64,000 bases of DNA, taken from Alteromonas sp. LMIT006 (GTDB taxonomy: Bacteria; Pseudomonadota; Gammaproteobacteria; Enterobacterales; Alteromonadaceae). Position 1 is the stretch's first letter; every line of letters starts with the position of its first letter. The notes beneath the pieces are model-generated. The model searched no databases and was not told the DNA's origin. It saw only the letters and a program-made list of their open reading frames with translations. The DNA lies in NCBI RefSeq assembly GCF_024300645.1, contig NZ_CP101291.1, positions 2,170,001 to 2,234,000 on the forward strand, in the 5' to 3' direction. Below, piece by piece: positions 1-7,165 of the stretch. The position numbers and the translations under genes were made by a program.

Positions 1-397
1 CTAATCTAATACCTAGCGACATTGGCGGAAAAACGTGTCTGATAGTAATTTCAAATGGGTCTTGTAGTCGAAAGACAATTTGATTGTAAGTGCCTTCACC
101 CAAATAGTCACTGTAAGAGCAACTTTTTATCATTACCGGTGATTTCGGTAACTCAAATTTATTTGAAACAGTTGATTCACCTTCTCGCTTTAATGCAAGA
201 CCAAGTCCCGGATACCTTCCTTCGATGTCTATTTCACACGGTTTAATAGTGAAAACCGAGTCATCATCAAAGACTAAATTAACTTCATAACAAATCAAAA
301 AATCCTTGTTGGTATCGTCCTGCCAAGCCGGGGAAACACTGTCATGATTACTACTGATTAATACTTCGGTTAAATATTTTTCTGAGAAATCAGTCAT
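1..397 (-). CDS. Hypothetical cassette protein, C-terminus beyond window
   Basis: An open frame starts at ATG 397 and stays open to base 1, giving 132 codons without a stop. The protein begins MTDFSEKYLTEVLI and is acidic in its first half (a DDDSVF stretch), with alternating hydrophobic/polar segments that suggest beta structure. No signal peptide or membrane segment is seen and I do not recognise the family. The start lies 13 bases inside the cassette core site at 410-416, the usual placement for a cassette gene. Its own attC lies outside the window. Confidence 0.7.
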   Translation of the reverse strand, partial: MTDFSEKYLTEVLISSNHDSVSPAWQDDTNKDFLICYEVNLVFDDDSVFTIKPCEIDIEGRYPGLGLALKREGESTVSNKFELPKSPVMIKSCSYSDYLGEGTYNQIVFRLQDPFEITIRHVFPPMSLGIRL

Positions 398-409
398 ATG
401 CTACGGGAT

Positions 410-517
410 GCCTAACGCTAAGCTAACGGGCATAAACGGAATGCGAAAATTTGCGAAGCCTCGCATTGCGTTTGTGTCCCAGTGACCGCAGGGAACGAGT
501 TAAGCGCCTTGTTATAT
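410..517 (-). repeat. attC site of cassette 5 (lipoprotein cassette)
   Basis: The outer cores are GCCTAAC at 410-416 and GTTATAT at 511-517. An internal arm pairs AATGCGA with TCGCATT. The outer arm next to the gene stop is complementary over 9 bases to the left end of the same cassette (core near 1133), which fits folding of the attC bottom strand in the excised circle. Confidence 0.8.
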
Positions 518-519
518 TC

Positions 520-1113
520 CTACACTGAATCACATTTAGCCCTCTGTTTTACGTTGTCTATGTATTCCTCGTATGAAGAGAATACATCCAGCACAATCTT
601 GGCATCAGGCTTTAGCGCAATAAACTTTTTATTCATTTCCAAACTTTTATTGAACGATGCACAAGCTAAAAAAACTTGGTCATTTGCAATGTAGGTATAG
701 CCTCTATGCAAATAAATATTTGTTAAATCATCATAGCGTTCTAACTCTTCATAAATCATTGCAGACTTATCTAGAAACTTAATTGACGCATCAAATCTGT
801 CCTCATATTTGATCGTAGAGTTATTAAATCCGTTTTCAATGTAACGGCTTAAATAGAGTTCAACGCTACTGGACCTGAGGAAAATTGCATAAGCTTTGTA
901 AGCTTCGGCAAGTCCAACACGGTCGTTTTCTGTTTGATATATGTCGATTGCTTCAATTATAAGTTTTTCAGCTGGTAGCGGCCTTTCGTTTTGATCGAAT
1001 AACCAATAAGCATCTGAGATTTTTTGTTTTGGGTCAGATGTATATGGCACCAATGCAGCTGCACACCCTAATAAATTAGAAAACAATAAAACGATTATTG
1101 CTGTTCGAAGCAT
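520..1113 (-). CDS. Cassette-borne lipoprotein with TPR-like helices
   Basis: 197 residues. The N-terminus is a type II signal peptide with lipobox LLGC, so Cys17 should be lipidated; the following Ala predicts outer-membrane sorting. The rest is alpha-helical with TPR-like spacing of aromatic and small residues (for example around EAYKAYAIFL and LYLSRYIENG). The family is not recognised. The TAG stop lies 3 bases from the attC core, and the start is about 20 bases inside the upstream cassette boundary. It probably acts as a periplasm-facing adaptor, but that is inference from fold alone. A surface lipoprotein in a cassette is in keeping with integrons exchanging envelope functions. Confidence 0.8.
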   Translation of the reverse strand: MLRTAIIVLLFSNLLGCAAALVPYTSDPKQKISDAYWLFDQNERPLPAEKLIIEAIDIYQTENDRVGLAEAYKAYAIFLRSSSVELYLSRYIENGFNNSTIKYEDRFDASIKFLDKSAMIYEELERYDDLTNIYLHRGYTYIANDQVFLACASFNKSLEMNKKFIALKPDAKIVLDVFSSYEEYIDNVKQRAKCDSV

Positions 1114-1126
1114 GATTTTTCCTTGA

Positions 1127-1227
1127 ATATAACGCCCGATTAACGAGTGACCAGACTACGGCGTGACGGTTGCGAAGGCAAGCGACATGACTTTGTCTGG
1201 GCATCTCTGTTCAATCTCTTGTTAGGT
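1127..1227 (-). repeat. attC site of cassette 4
   Basis: The ends are ATATAAC (1127-1133) and GTTAGGT (1221-1227), with internal arms CCAGAC/GTCTGG. The TAA stop of the cassette gene lies inside the outer core. The outer arm is perfectly complementary over 11 bases to the left end of its own cassette (near 1655). Confidence 0.85.
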
Positions 1228-1641
1228 AGCATCGCTCGGTTGCTCACCATGGTAAAAATATAAAAGCTGTTCTTTCTCATGATAGCCAGTTCCCCATAAA
1301 GGCGAATTAAGTGAAGCAATTGAACCATCTTTCGCAATTTTTATTTTTGCTCTTGCGTATGCACAGTAATCTTCAATTTCACTGTTTATCTTACTTTTAA
1401 GCGCATCTAAAAATTGTTGTGCTGAATACTGCACTGGCTTTAACGAAAAATGTGTAGCACAACCATTAGGGACTAAGAAAAACTCCCCATCGTCATCCCA
1501 GTGAAAAGCCTCAATCGCGCGAAGTTCGATATTTCCCGAACCGTCTTGAGCGTAACAAGCAAAAGCGACATCATACTCTTTTGCCTTCGGAAGTGATTTA
1601 AAGACTGATTCAACGTCTTCAATGATTTGCCTGACATTCAT
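1222..1641 (-). CDS. Hypothetical cassette protein, cytoplasmic
   Basis: 139 residues starting MNVRQIIEDVESVF. There is no signal peptide or membrane segment. The sequence is rich in beta-strand-like stretches with aromatic residues (FHWDDDGEFFLV, LLYFYHGE) and has acidic patches, giving the look of a small mixed alpha/beta soluble protein. The family is not recognised and no catalytic motif is evident. It fills its cassette almost completely: start 14 bases from the left core and stop overlapping the attC core. Such compact packing is typical of real cassette genes and is the main support for the call. Confidence 0.75.
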   Translation of the reverse strand: MNVRQIIEDVESVFKSLPKAKEYDVAFACYAQDGSGNIELRAIEAFHWDDDGEFFLVPNGCATHFSLKPVQYSAQQFLDALKSKINSEIEDYCAYARAKIKIAKDGSIASLNSPLWGTGYHEKEQLLYFYHGEQPSDAT

Positions 1642-1648
1642 CCCTGCT

Positions 1649-1749
1649 ACCTAACGCCCCAATAAGCGGCAAGTAACACTTGGCTAAACTAAGCGAGGCA
1701 CGAGCGCAAGCCAAGTGTTATGCGTCCGCCCTTAATTGGTTTGTTATGT
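1649..1749 (-). repeat. attC site of cassette 3
   Basis: The ends are ACCTAAC (1649-1655) and GTTATGT (1743-1749). A perfect 12-base internal arm TAACACTTGGCT pairs with AGCCAAGTGTTA. The outer arm matches the left end of its own cassette (near 2486) over 12 complementary bases. Confidence 0.9.
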
Positions 1750-1750
1750 T

Positions 1751-2464
1751 TCAACAATTTAAAGGGTCTATGCCTATATATTGAACCCTATCAAATCTAA
1801 TTTCATCAAGACTAATTTTTGTACCGTTAATCATGATCTCAGGATATGAAACAGAAAAACTTTGTAATCTCGATAAAATTTTTCTTGTGCTGATACTAAA
1901 CGACATTCCTGTATTGAAATATCTTTCTCTACCAAAGAGCACAGAGTAAGAATAGGTTTTACCGCTTATTTTTGATAAGGCAGGAACCCGTATATATCCG
2001 TTTTCTTGATCGGAATTTTTAACTCGCTCAATAAGATCCTCACTAAGCCCCTGATATGATCTTTTTAAAATAGAATTGGGTGAGCCGAGATAATTTTTCT
2101 TGTTCGTTGATAAGAAATCAATATTTAGTTGCCAGCTATTAGAGGTGTTATTGTCTTTGACTATGATGTAATCACGGTCTAACTGAAGTTCTACTCCCTC
2201 AGGTGCGTTAATACTTGAAAAGAGATAAAAGTTGTCTAATTCAGTGTTGCTATCTGTGCTTGACGCCCACATCTGAATTTCAACACCTTCAGCAAGAAAT
2301 ATTTTAATTGTATCTGGCGGTCCAGAACTACCGCACCCGCGAGAAATAAGAGTTCCCTCTTCATGTAAAGGTTTATAGAAGTCTCTTGGAACAGGTGCAC
2401 ATGAAGCTAAAACTAACACGCTAAAAAGCACCACTAATGCTATATGAATCCTATCCAAGTTCAC
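1751..2464 (-). CDS. Cassette-borne lipoprotein, unknown family
   Basis: 237 residues with a clear type II signal peptide and lipobox LASC, so Cys22 should be the lipidated residue; Ala at +2 favours the outer membrane. The mature part looks mainly beta (runs such as GVELQLDRDYIIVKD and KTYSYSVLFGRERYF), with two cysteines apart from the lipid cysteine: one near the N-terminus in GCGSSGPP and one at the very end (LNC). These could form a disulfide. The family is not recognised. It is the largest cassette in view and, with the 197-residue protein, one of two lipoproteins among the five complete cassettes. Confidence 0.8.
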   Translation of the reverse strand: MNLDRIHIALVVLFSVLVLASCAPVPRDFYKPLHEEGTLISRGCGSSGPPDTIKIFLAEGVEIQMWASSTDSNTELDNFYLFSSINAPEGVELQLDRDYIIVKDNNTSNSWQLNIDFLSTNKKNYLGSPNSILKRSYQGLSEDLIERVKNSDQENGYIRVPALSKISGKTYSYSVLFGRERYFNTGMSFSISTRKILSRLQSFSVSYPEIMINGTKISLDEIRFDRVQYIGIDPLNC

Positions 2465-2479
2465 GCAACTCCCTTTGAA

Positions 2480-2596
2480 ACATAACGCCCCGCTCAGCAG
2501 CGCCGAGTATGGAGCGATTTTGTGTTAATGTCTGAGCGCAGCGAGCAACACAAAATTGTGGAATGCTCGGTGTCTGTCTGGAGCGGCTTGTTATAA
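2480..2596 (-). repeat. attC site of cassette 2
   Basis: The ends are ACATAAC (2480-2486) and GTTATAA (2590-2596). An internal perfect 10-base arm ATTTTGTGTT pairs with AACACAAAAT. The outer arm is complementary over 11 bases to the left end of its own cassette (near 2915). Confidence 0.9.
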
Positions 2597-2599
2597 GCC

Positions 2600-2890
2600 C
2601 TATTCATCATTACCCATATACTTGTCGAAATTTTGGATATAATCATTTAAATTCTCTTCGAGCATTTTTTTGTATTCGGAGGCAAAATATTCGATTGTTT
2701 CATTTTTTGCAGATTCCATTTCTTCTTTAGAATTCCACCCACAAGCACTAATCCAAGAATTAAATCGAGCAGTTGCATACATCATCGATGCACTTACTTT
2801 CCCGCGACCAATTTCTTCAGATATTTGATCGTTTGATAAATGAATATGTGAATCGGCTCTCTCGTAAAATTTGTCATCCACCTCTTTCAT
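2600..2890 (-). CDS. DUF3144 family protein (cassette gene)
   Basis: 96 residues matching my recollection of the DUF3144 pattern: FYERADSHIHLSNDQ near the N-terminus, then GKVSASMMYATARFNSW, ISACGW, and a C-terminal YKKMLEENLNDYI. It is a small, acidic, probably helical cytoplasmic protein of unknown function. The length is usual for the family and the whole domain is present. It occupies the second cassette from attI, with its stop 3 bases from the attC core. Family assignment is by pattern recognition, not a profile search. Confidence 0.8.
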   Translation of the reverse strand: MKEVDDKFYERADSHIHLSNDQISEEIGRGKVSASMMYATARFNSWISACGWNSKEEMESAKNETIEYFASEYKKMLEENLNDYIQNFDKYMGNDE

Positions 2891-2909
2891 AATGATTTAT
2901 CCCGTGGGC

Positions 2910-2997
2910 TTATAACGCCGCCAACACAGGCCGAGCGAAGCGAGGTCCAGTGCAATGCGTTTTTTGCATTGCACGTTTGTGCTTGGCCTTGTTATGA
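2910..2997 (-). repeat. attC site of cassette 1 (first cassette)
   Basis: The ends are TTATAAC (2910-2916) and GTTATGA (2991-2997), with a 9-base perfect internal arm GTGCAATGC/GCATTGCAC around a T-rich loop. The outer arm ACTCATAAC is complementary to GTTATGAGT at the attI junction (3311-3319), as expected for the first cassette. Confidence 0.9.
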
Positions 2998-3014
2998 GTG
3001 TTACTTGCTGCATA

Positions 3015-3305
3015 CTACAGCCCCAAGCCATTTTTTATTTCAATGATCATTTTTGCAATATTCAAGTCGTGCTCTGGAGCGGCAGACAAGCCCATACTTT
3101 CCGTTGAAACTACGCCAAGATACTTAGCAATTGGCTCAGGCGAATCACTTTCCATTGCATGGGCAAAAACTCTAGGCAAGTAAGACTGATACTCATCTCT
3201 AGCCCAGTCCCCATCTGAAATCCCAATCGGATCCCATTTATAGAAAAGAACCTCATCAATTCTTTTATAAAGTTCCAACTGATCTGGTGATAGTTTCTGT
3301 CCCAT
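3015..3305 (-). CDS. Hypothetical protein of first cassette
   Basis: 96 residues starting MGQKLSPDQLELYKRIDEVL. It has the motif YKWDPIGISDGDWARDEY followed by LPRVFAHA and IAKYLGVV, which I associate with a small conserved protein found in many proteobacteria, often in accessory DNA, with no known function. It is helical and soluble, without a signal peptide. As the first cassette it is the one most likely to be transcribed from a promoter in the attI region. The start is only 8 bases from the recombination core, so its ribosome-binding site would have to come partly from attI-side sequence. Confidence 0.8.
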   Translation of the reverse strand: MGQKLSPDQLELYKRIDEVLFYKWDPIGISDGDWARDEYQSYLPRVFAHAMESDSPEPIAKYLGVVSTESMGLSAAPEHDLNIAKMIIEIKNGLGL

Positions 3306-3310
3306 TACTT

Positions 3311-3420
3311 ACTCATAACAGTATATTATGTAGAACTCTGTGTAAAACATAACTGCTTTCCCCTCAAAGCTCTACATAATTTTAACAATATCAAAACTAT
3401 ACAACGCATTAACAAGTAAT
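3311..3420 (-). other. attI recombination site and probable cassette promoter region
   Basis: On the minus strand the sequence GTTATGAGT (3319-3311) marks the junction between attI and the first cassette, with cleavage expected after G3319. The stretch up to the integrase gene is AT-rich and non-coding, as in other attI regions. Reading toward the cassettes, TTGTTA is followed 17 bases later by GATATT (within about 3370-3415). This is a weak candidate for the cassette promoter. The attI outer limit cannot be defined by eye. Confidence 0.6.
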
Positions 3421-3656
3421 TACCACAACTTTTTTTCGTAGTTACATTGCGTTCTATGTAACAGCAATGCCAACTCATAACAGACACACAAGTATGTTAA
3501 AGCAATCAAATCTTATCCCATTGTTATATCCGTGATTATATTGAATGCATAGTAACAACATCATCAAACTGCCCTAAAGCTCTGCGATTTATGGTCATAA
3601 GGACAGTCGAATTTTTTATACAATTTTCCTTCATTCAGAACTGGAAAATTCTTATT

Positions 3657-4619
3657 TTGACAACCTCACCATTCTTAGAAAGCATTCGACACGTGTTAAG
3701 GACTAAGCATTATTCAATCCAAACAGAAAAGACGTATCTCTTTTGGATCAAACGCTTCATTCTATTTCACAACAAACGCCACCCTGCAGGGCTTGCTGAA
3801 GAAGAGGTTATGCAATTTTTAAACTACCTAGCAGTAAATAGAAAAGTCACTGCATCTACTCAAAATTTAGCCTTATGCGCCATTGTATTCATGTACAAAC
3901 ATATTTTTGACAGAGAATTAGTACTACTGCCCGATACTGTTCGGGCAAGAGCGCCTAGCAGAGTGCCAACAGTACTATCTCATGAAGAAGCCATGAACAT
4001 CATTGAGCACATGTCTCCAAAGTATCAACTCATGTTTTCCATACTATATGGCAGTGGATTGAGAAAAACAGAACTTCTTAAGTTAAGAATAAAAGACATC
4101 GATTTTGAGAATCGCACCGTGTTTATATTCAGAGGCAAGGGAAACAAAGACAGAACCAGTCTATTACCCAATAAACTCATCGAACCTTTACAACGACAAA
4201 TCGAGAACGTTCGTAAAATCCATGCCAAAGATCTGGCAGAAGGCTACGGTATGACAAGTTTGCCACCGAGTCTTGCAAGAAAATACCCAAATGCGATCAC
4301 AGAGCTTAAGTGGCAATATGTATTCCCTTCGACCACACGTTGCCAACATCCCTATGATGGATACTATTGTCGACATCATCTTCACAATACGGCACTGACC
4401 AAATCATTGAAGCTCGCTGTTCGCCAATCAGGTGTGAACAAACATGTTACTGCACACACCTTTCGACATTCATTTGCCACACAGTTGCTCTTATCCGGCA
4501 CAGATATTCGCACGGTACAAGAACTACTTGGCCATACCGATGTGCGCACAACCCAAATTTATACCCATGTCATTGGGCAACACGTCTCGGGAGTCATCAG
4601 CCCGTTTGATAAGAATTAA
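3657..4619 (+). CDS. intI: Integron integrase (tyrosine recombinase)
   Basis: This site-specific tyrosine recombinase inserts and excises cassettes at attI and attC. The N-terminal SAM-like domain (SPFLESIRHVLR..HYS..TEKTYLFWIKRF) is followed by the catalytic domain with Arg in GSGLRKTE, HTFRH, GHTD and the nucleophile Tyr in IYTHV. The segment SLARKYPNAITELKWQYVFPS is the extra helix patch specific to integron integrases. I chose TTG 3657, preceded by GGAAAA, because it gives 320 residues with the nucleophile at Tyr302, as in Vibrio cholerae IntIA. An in-frame ATG at 3591 would add 22 unusual hydrophobic residues. The gene is intact and divergent from the array. No CTGT-N8-ACAG LexA box is visible upstream. 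Confidence 0.93.
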   Translation: MTTSPFLESIRHVLRTKHYSIQTEKTYLFWIKRFILFHNKRHPAGLAEEEVMQFLNYLAVNRKVTASTQNLALCAIVFMYKHIFDRELVLLPDTVRARAPSRVPTVLSHEEAMNIIEHMSPKYQLMFSILYGSGLRKTELLKLRIKDIDFENRTVFIFRGKGNKDRTSLLPNKLIEPLQRQIENVRKIHAKDLAEGYGMTSLPPSLARKYPNAITELKWQYVFPSTTRCQHPYDGYYCRHHLHNTALTKSLKLAVRQSGVNKHVTAHTFRHSFATQLLLSGTDIRTVQELLGHTDVRTTQIYTHVIGQHVSGVISPFDKN

Positions 4620-4768
4620 AACAGCGTATAAATAAATCCAGCTAAACTCGATTGCTGTGTGGCTACAACTAACCCACCTAGCAACACGAAAAAGATAAAA
4701 ATAGGCAGTAACCACAGTTTTTTGCGATGTTTCAAAAACGCCCATAAATCAGATAAAAATTCACTCAT
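4616..4768 (-). CDS. DUF5989 membrane microprotein
   Basis: 50 residues starting MSEFLSDLWAFLKHRKKLW. A short amphipathic/basic N-terminus with a W-F-HRKK-W pattern is followed by one transmembrane segment (about residues 19-37, LLPIFIFFVLLGGLVVA) and an FIYTLF C-terminus. This matches the pattern I know for DUF5989, tiny proteins that travel with SxtJ and carbamoyltransferase genes. Here it is the third gene of that operon, 28 bases after the sxtJ-like stop. Its TAA overlaps the intI stop region by 4 bases in convergent orientation. The function is unknown; an accessory subunit of the membrane partner is a reasonable guess. Confidence 0.8.
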   Translation of the reverse strand: MSEFLSDLWAFLKHRKKLWLLPIFIFFVLLGGLVVATQQSSLAGFIYTLF

Positions 4769-4796
4769 ATTGCACTCATAATGATAACTAGCATGA

Positions 4797-5255
4797 CTAA
4801 AACGGATCCTGCATATGGTCTTTACGCATATCCTCGCGACTTCGCTTAATATAAAAACTATCTGCTTCGTTGGCTTGTGGACGTTTTTGATAGGTTAAAC
4901 GCTTGGTGAGTTGGCTATACAGCCCCATCGGCATCACCAGACACACATACAGTAACAGCAAAATGATTTTGGTATTGGTATAGGCCAGCACTGAAGCAAT
5001 CACCATCCAGCTTATATACACAGGATATACCGCAGGCAAATAAATCGAGCGCATCAACAACAAATACGCACTCATGTACAAGGGCCAATATGGCACTGGG
5101 CCATCGAACAACCAAGGCAACAATCCCATGAATACCAGACAAACAAAGCCACTGAATTGCCAACAAAACACGGTCAAACCGCGTTTGTCATCTTTATCAC
5201 ATAAAGGCAGTTGATGCTGTGTCCACCAATTAGTTAATGCGTTAGTCTTTGGCAA
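4797..5255 (-). CDS. SxtJ-like membrane protein
   Basis: 152 residues with about three or four hydrophobic segments between residues 28 and 118 and a polar C-terminus ending in SFYIKRSREDMRKDHMQDPF. Size, topology and tail agree with the SxtJ family, named from the saxitoxin cluster, where it sits beside the carbamoyltransferase SxtI. The start codon is TTG 5255, chosen because a perfect AGGAGGT lies 5 bases before it (5261-5267), inside the end of the carbamoyltransferase gene. The two genes overlap by 14 bases, so they are probably translationally coupled. The molecular role of SxtJ is not known to me; a membrane partner of carbamoyl transfer is inferred. Confidence 0.75.
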   Translation of the reverse strand: MPKTNALTNWWTQHQLPLCDKDDKRGLTVFCWQFSGFVCLVFMGLLPWLFDGPVPYWPLYMSAYLLLMRSIYLPAVYPVYISWMVIASVLAYTNTKIILLLLYVCLVMPMGLYSQLTKRLTYQKRPQANEADSFYIKRSREDMRKDHMQDPF

Positions 5256-7026
5256 ATGTCACCTCCTGCGCCCGTTGCATGACTGCATCCGGCATAGCTT
5301 GTTTATCGAGCAGCACCCCATCCATGTATAAATAATCCATCTCAGTCGCCAAAAAACAACGGATCGCGTCACTCGGCGTGCACACAGGGGGTTCCCCGCG
5401 CACATTGAACGATGTATTGATCAGCACCGGCACACCTGTTTTGGCATAAAACGCCGCCAAGACCTGATGCACTGGTTGAGACGAATGCACGGTTTGTACT
5501 CGCGCACTGCCATCGACATGGGTAATCGCAGGTAGCACCGATTGTTTATCTGACTGGACTTGCGCTACCATCAGCATATAAGGGCTATAGGTGATATCGC
5601 AAAACCAATCCGCAACATGGGCATCCATCACAATCGGGGCAAAGGGGCGAAAGGATTCGCGTTGTTTGATTTTTAAATTCATCACCGACTGCATTTTTGG
5701 GTCACGCGGATCACCCAAAATCGAGCGATGCCCCAACGCTCTAGGGCCAAATTCCATCCGACCAGTAAAATACCCCACTACGGCTTGTTCCGTTAACAAG
5801 TGCGCCACCCCCTCTGCGGTCACATCCGCTCGAAACTGCACGCCCCATTCTGCACAAGCTTGTTCGATATCATCTTGAGTAAACGTCGGACCGAGCTGAC
5901 TGCCCTGCATGCTATCTTGTGGCGACGGTAATACGTTGATTTCACGCGTTATTGCGCCAGACTGAAACGAATACTCCAGTGCTGCCCCTAGCGCGCCACC
6001 CGCATCGCCTGCCGCAGGCTGTACATATATCTCATCAAATCCAGCCTCGCGGAGTAACCGCCCATTTGCGACACAATTCAGTGCCACGCCCCCGGCCAGA
6101 CATAGATGAGTCTGCCCTGTCTGGGCTTTGAGATGCATCGCCATTGCCAGCACCACTTCTTCGGTCACTTGTTGAATGGAAGCCGCGAGATCTTTGTGTT
6201 TTTGTTGTAAAGGCGCATCGTGCGCAAGGGCGGGACCATCAAACAGCGCACAAAATGCCTGATTGACCATGCGCTCGCCCACCATAAAATCAAAATAATC
6301 CAGATTCAGCGCAAAACTCCCATCGGCTTTGATATCAATGAGATGACGTTTAATAATATCGGCGTACACGGGTTTGCCATATGGCGCAAGGCCCATTAAC
6401 TTGTACTCTCCCGCATTGACTTTAAAACCGCAATAATAGGTAAACGCCGAATACAATAATCCCAAAGAATGCGGAAAATGCAGCTCCCACAGTGGACTCA
6501 GGCTTTGACCTTCACCAATCCACGCACTGGTCGTTGCCCATTCACCGACCCCATCCAAGCACAGCACCACGGCTTGCTCAAACGGAGAGGGATAAAACGC
6601 AGACGCCGCGTGTGATAGATGATGTTCGGAAAACGCAATGGGAGGCAAAGTTGCCTTTTTATCCAGTCCAGCCAGCGTCCGGCACTCTCGCCTTAGCAGC
6701 TGCTTAAAATAGAGTTTTTCTTTGAGCCAGATGGGCAATGCGCGACTGAAACTGATAAACCCTCGCGGGGCATGGGCAAGGTAAGTCTCTAACAAACGTT
6801 CAAATTTGAGCAGTGGCTTGTCATAAAAGACAATTGCATCGCAATCACTGAGTAAGACATCGGCCTCGGCTAAACAATAGGCAATGGCTTGGGAAGGAAA
6901 TGACGCATCGTGTTTGATTCGGCTAAAGCGTTCTTCTTGCGCTGCGGCCACAATCACACCGTCGCAAATAATGGCGGCGGCACTGTCGTGATAAAAAGCG
7001 GAGATCCCAAGCACGTATTGCGACAT
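5242..7026 (-). CDS. O-carbamoyltransferase (TobZ/SxtI/NodU-like)
   Basis: 594 residues from ATG 7026 (MSQYVLGISAFYHDSAAA). The family uses carbamoyl phosphate and ATP to make carbamoyl-adenylate and moves the carbamoyl group to a hydroxyl on a sugar or natural product. The N-terminal ASKHA-type domain shows GISAFYHDSAAA, the metal-binding EHHLSHAASAFYPSPF (about residue 134) and LAGGVALNC. The C-terminal domain shows GPRALGHRSILGDPRDP and NTSFNVRGEPPVCTP. All family landmarks are present. It is first in an operon with the SxtJ-like and DUF5989 genes and divergent from two SGNH hydrolase genes across a 139-base promoter region. The acceptor is unknown; a cell-surface glycan or lipid-linked product is inferred from the membrane-bound neighbours. 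Confidence 0.93.
   Translation of the reverse strand: MSQYVLGISAFYHDSAAAIICDGVIVAAAQEERFSRIKHDASFPSQAIAYCLAEADVLLSDCDAIVFYDKPLLKFERLLETYLAHAPRGFISFSRALPIWLKEKLYFKQLLRRECRTLAGLDKKATLPPIAFSEHHLSHAASAFYPSPFEQAVVLCLDGVGEWATTSAWIGEGQSLSPLWELHFPHSLGLLYSAFTYYCGFKVNAGEYKLMGLAPYGKPVYADIIKRHLIDIKADGSFALNLDYFDFMVGERMVNQAFCALFDGPALAHDAPLQQKHKDLAASIQQVTEEVVLAMAMHLKAQTGQTHLCLAGGVALNCVANGRLLREAGFDEIYVQPAAGDAGGALGAALEYSFQSGAITREINVLPSPQDSMQGSQLGPTFTQDDIEQACAEWGVQFRADVTAEGVAHLLTEQAVVGYFTGRMEFGPRALGHRSILGDPRDPKMQSVMNLKIKQRESFRPFAPIVMDAHVADWFCDITYSPYMLMVAQVQSDKQSVLPAITHVDGSARVQTVHSSQPVHQVLAAFYAKTGVPVLINTSFNVRGEPPVCTPSDAIRCFLATEMDYLYMDGVLLDKQAMPDAVMQRAQEVTFAKD
5261..5267 (-). promoter_or_regulatory. Strong ribosome-binding site selecting a TTG start
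   Basis: On the minus strand AGGAGGT is followed 5 bases later by TTG 5255. It lies within the last codons of the carbamoyltransferase and explains how the SxtJ-like gene can use a weak start codon in a 14-base overlap. Confidence 0.75.
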
Positions 7027-7165
7027 GAATGTTATTATTGGTTTTGTCGGTCTGATAAGTCTATTGTGCCACGCTTGCACAAAAAGGTTAATCTTTTGTT
7101 GTGATTTTGTAATGCTCTGATTATCCTAACAGCATGTAAAGCATAATAATTAAAATACCCATTAC

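Larger units (their letters stand above)
1..3318 (-). mobile_element. Chromosomal integron cassette array (attI-proximal end)
   Basis: Five complete cassettes and part of a sixth lie head to tail, all genes on the minus strand, each complete one followed by an imperfect palindrome with RYYYAAC/GTTRRRY-like ends (attC). An integron integrase gene sits just beyond, in the opposite direction. Taking the crossover as the G^TT step of each core site, the cassettes span about 2916-3318, 2486-2915, 1655-2485, 1133-1654 and 416-1132, with the sixth running off the window at base 1. The cassettes are AT-rich and their genes lack close promoters, so expression probably depends on a promoter near attI. 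Confidence 0.9.

Noticed and set aside
1140-1337. 65-residue minus-strand frame across an attC site
   Set aside because: It covers the attC palindrome and the end of another cassette gene in a different frame; chance frame.
3320-3590. LexA box upstream of intI
   Set aside because: Several ACAG and CTGT words occur, but none in the CTGT-N8-ACAG arrangement.
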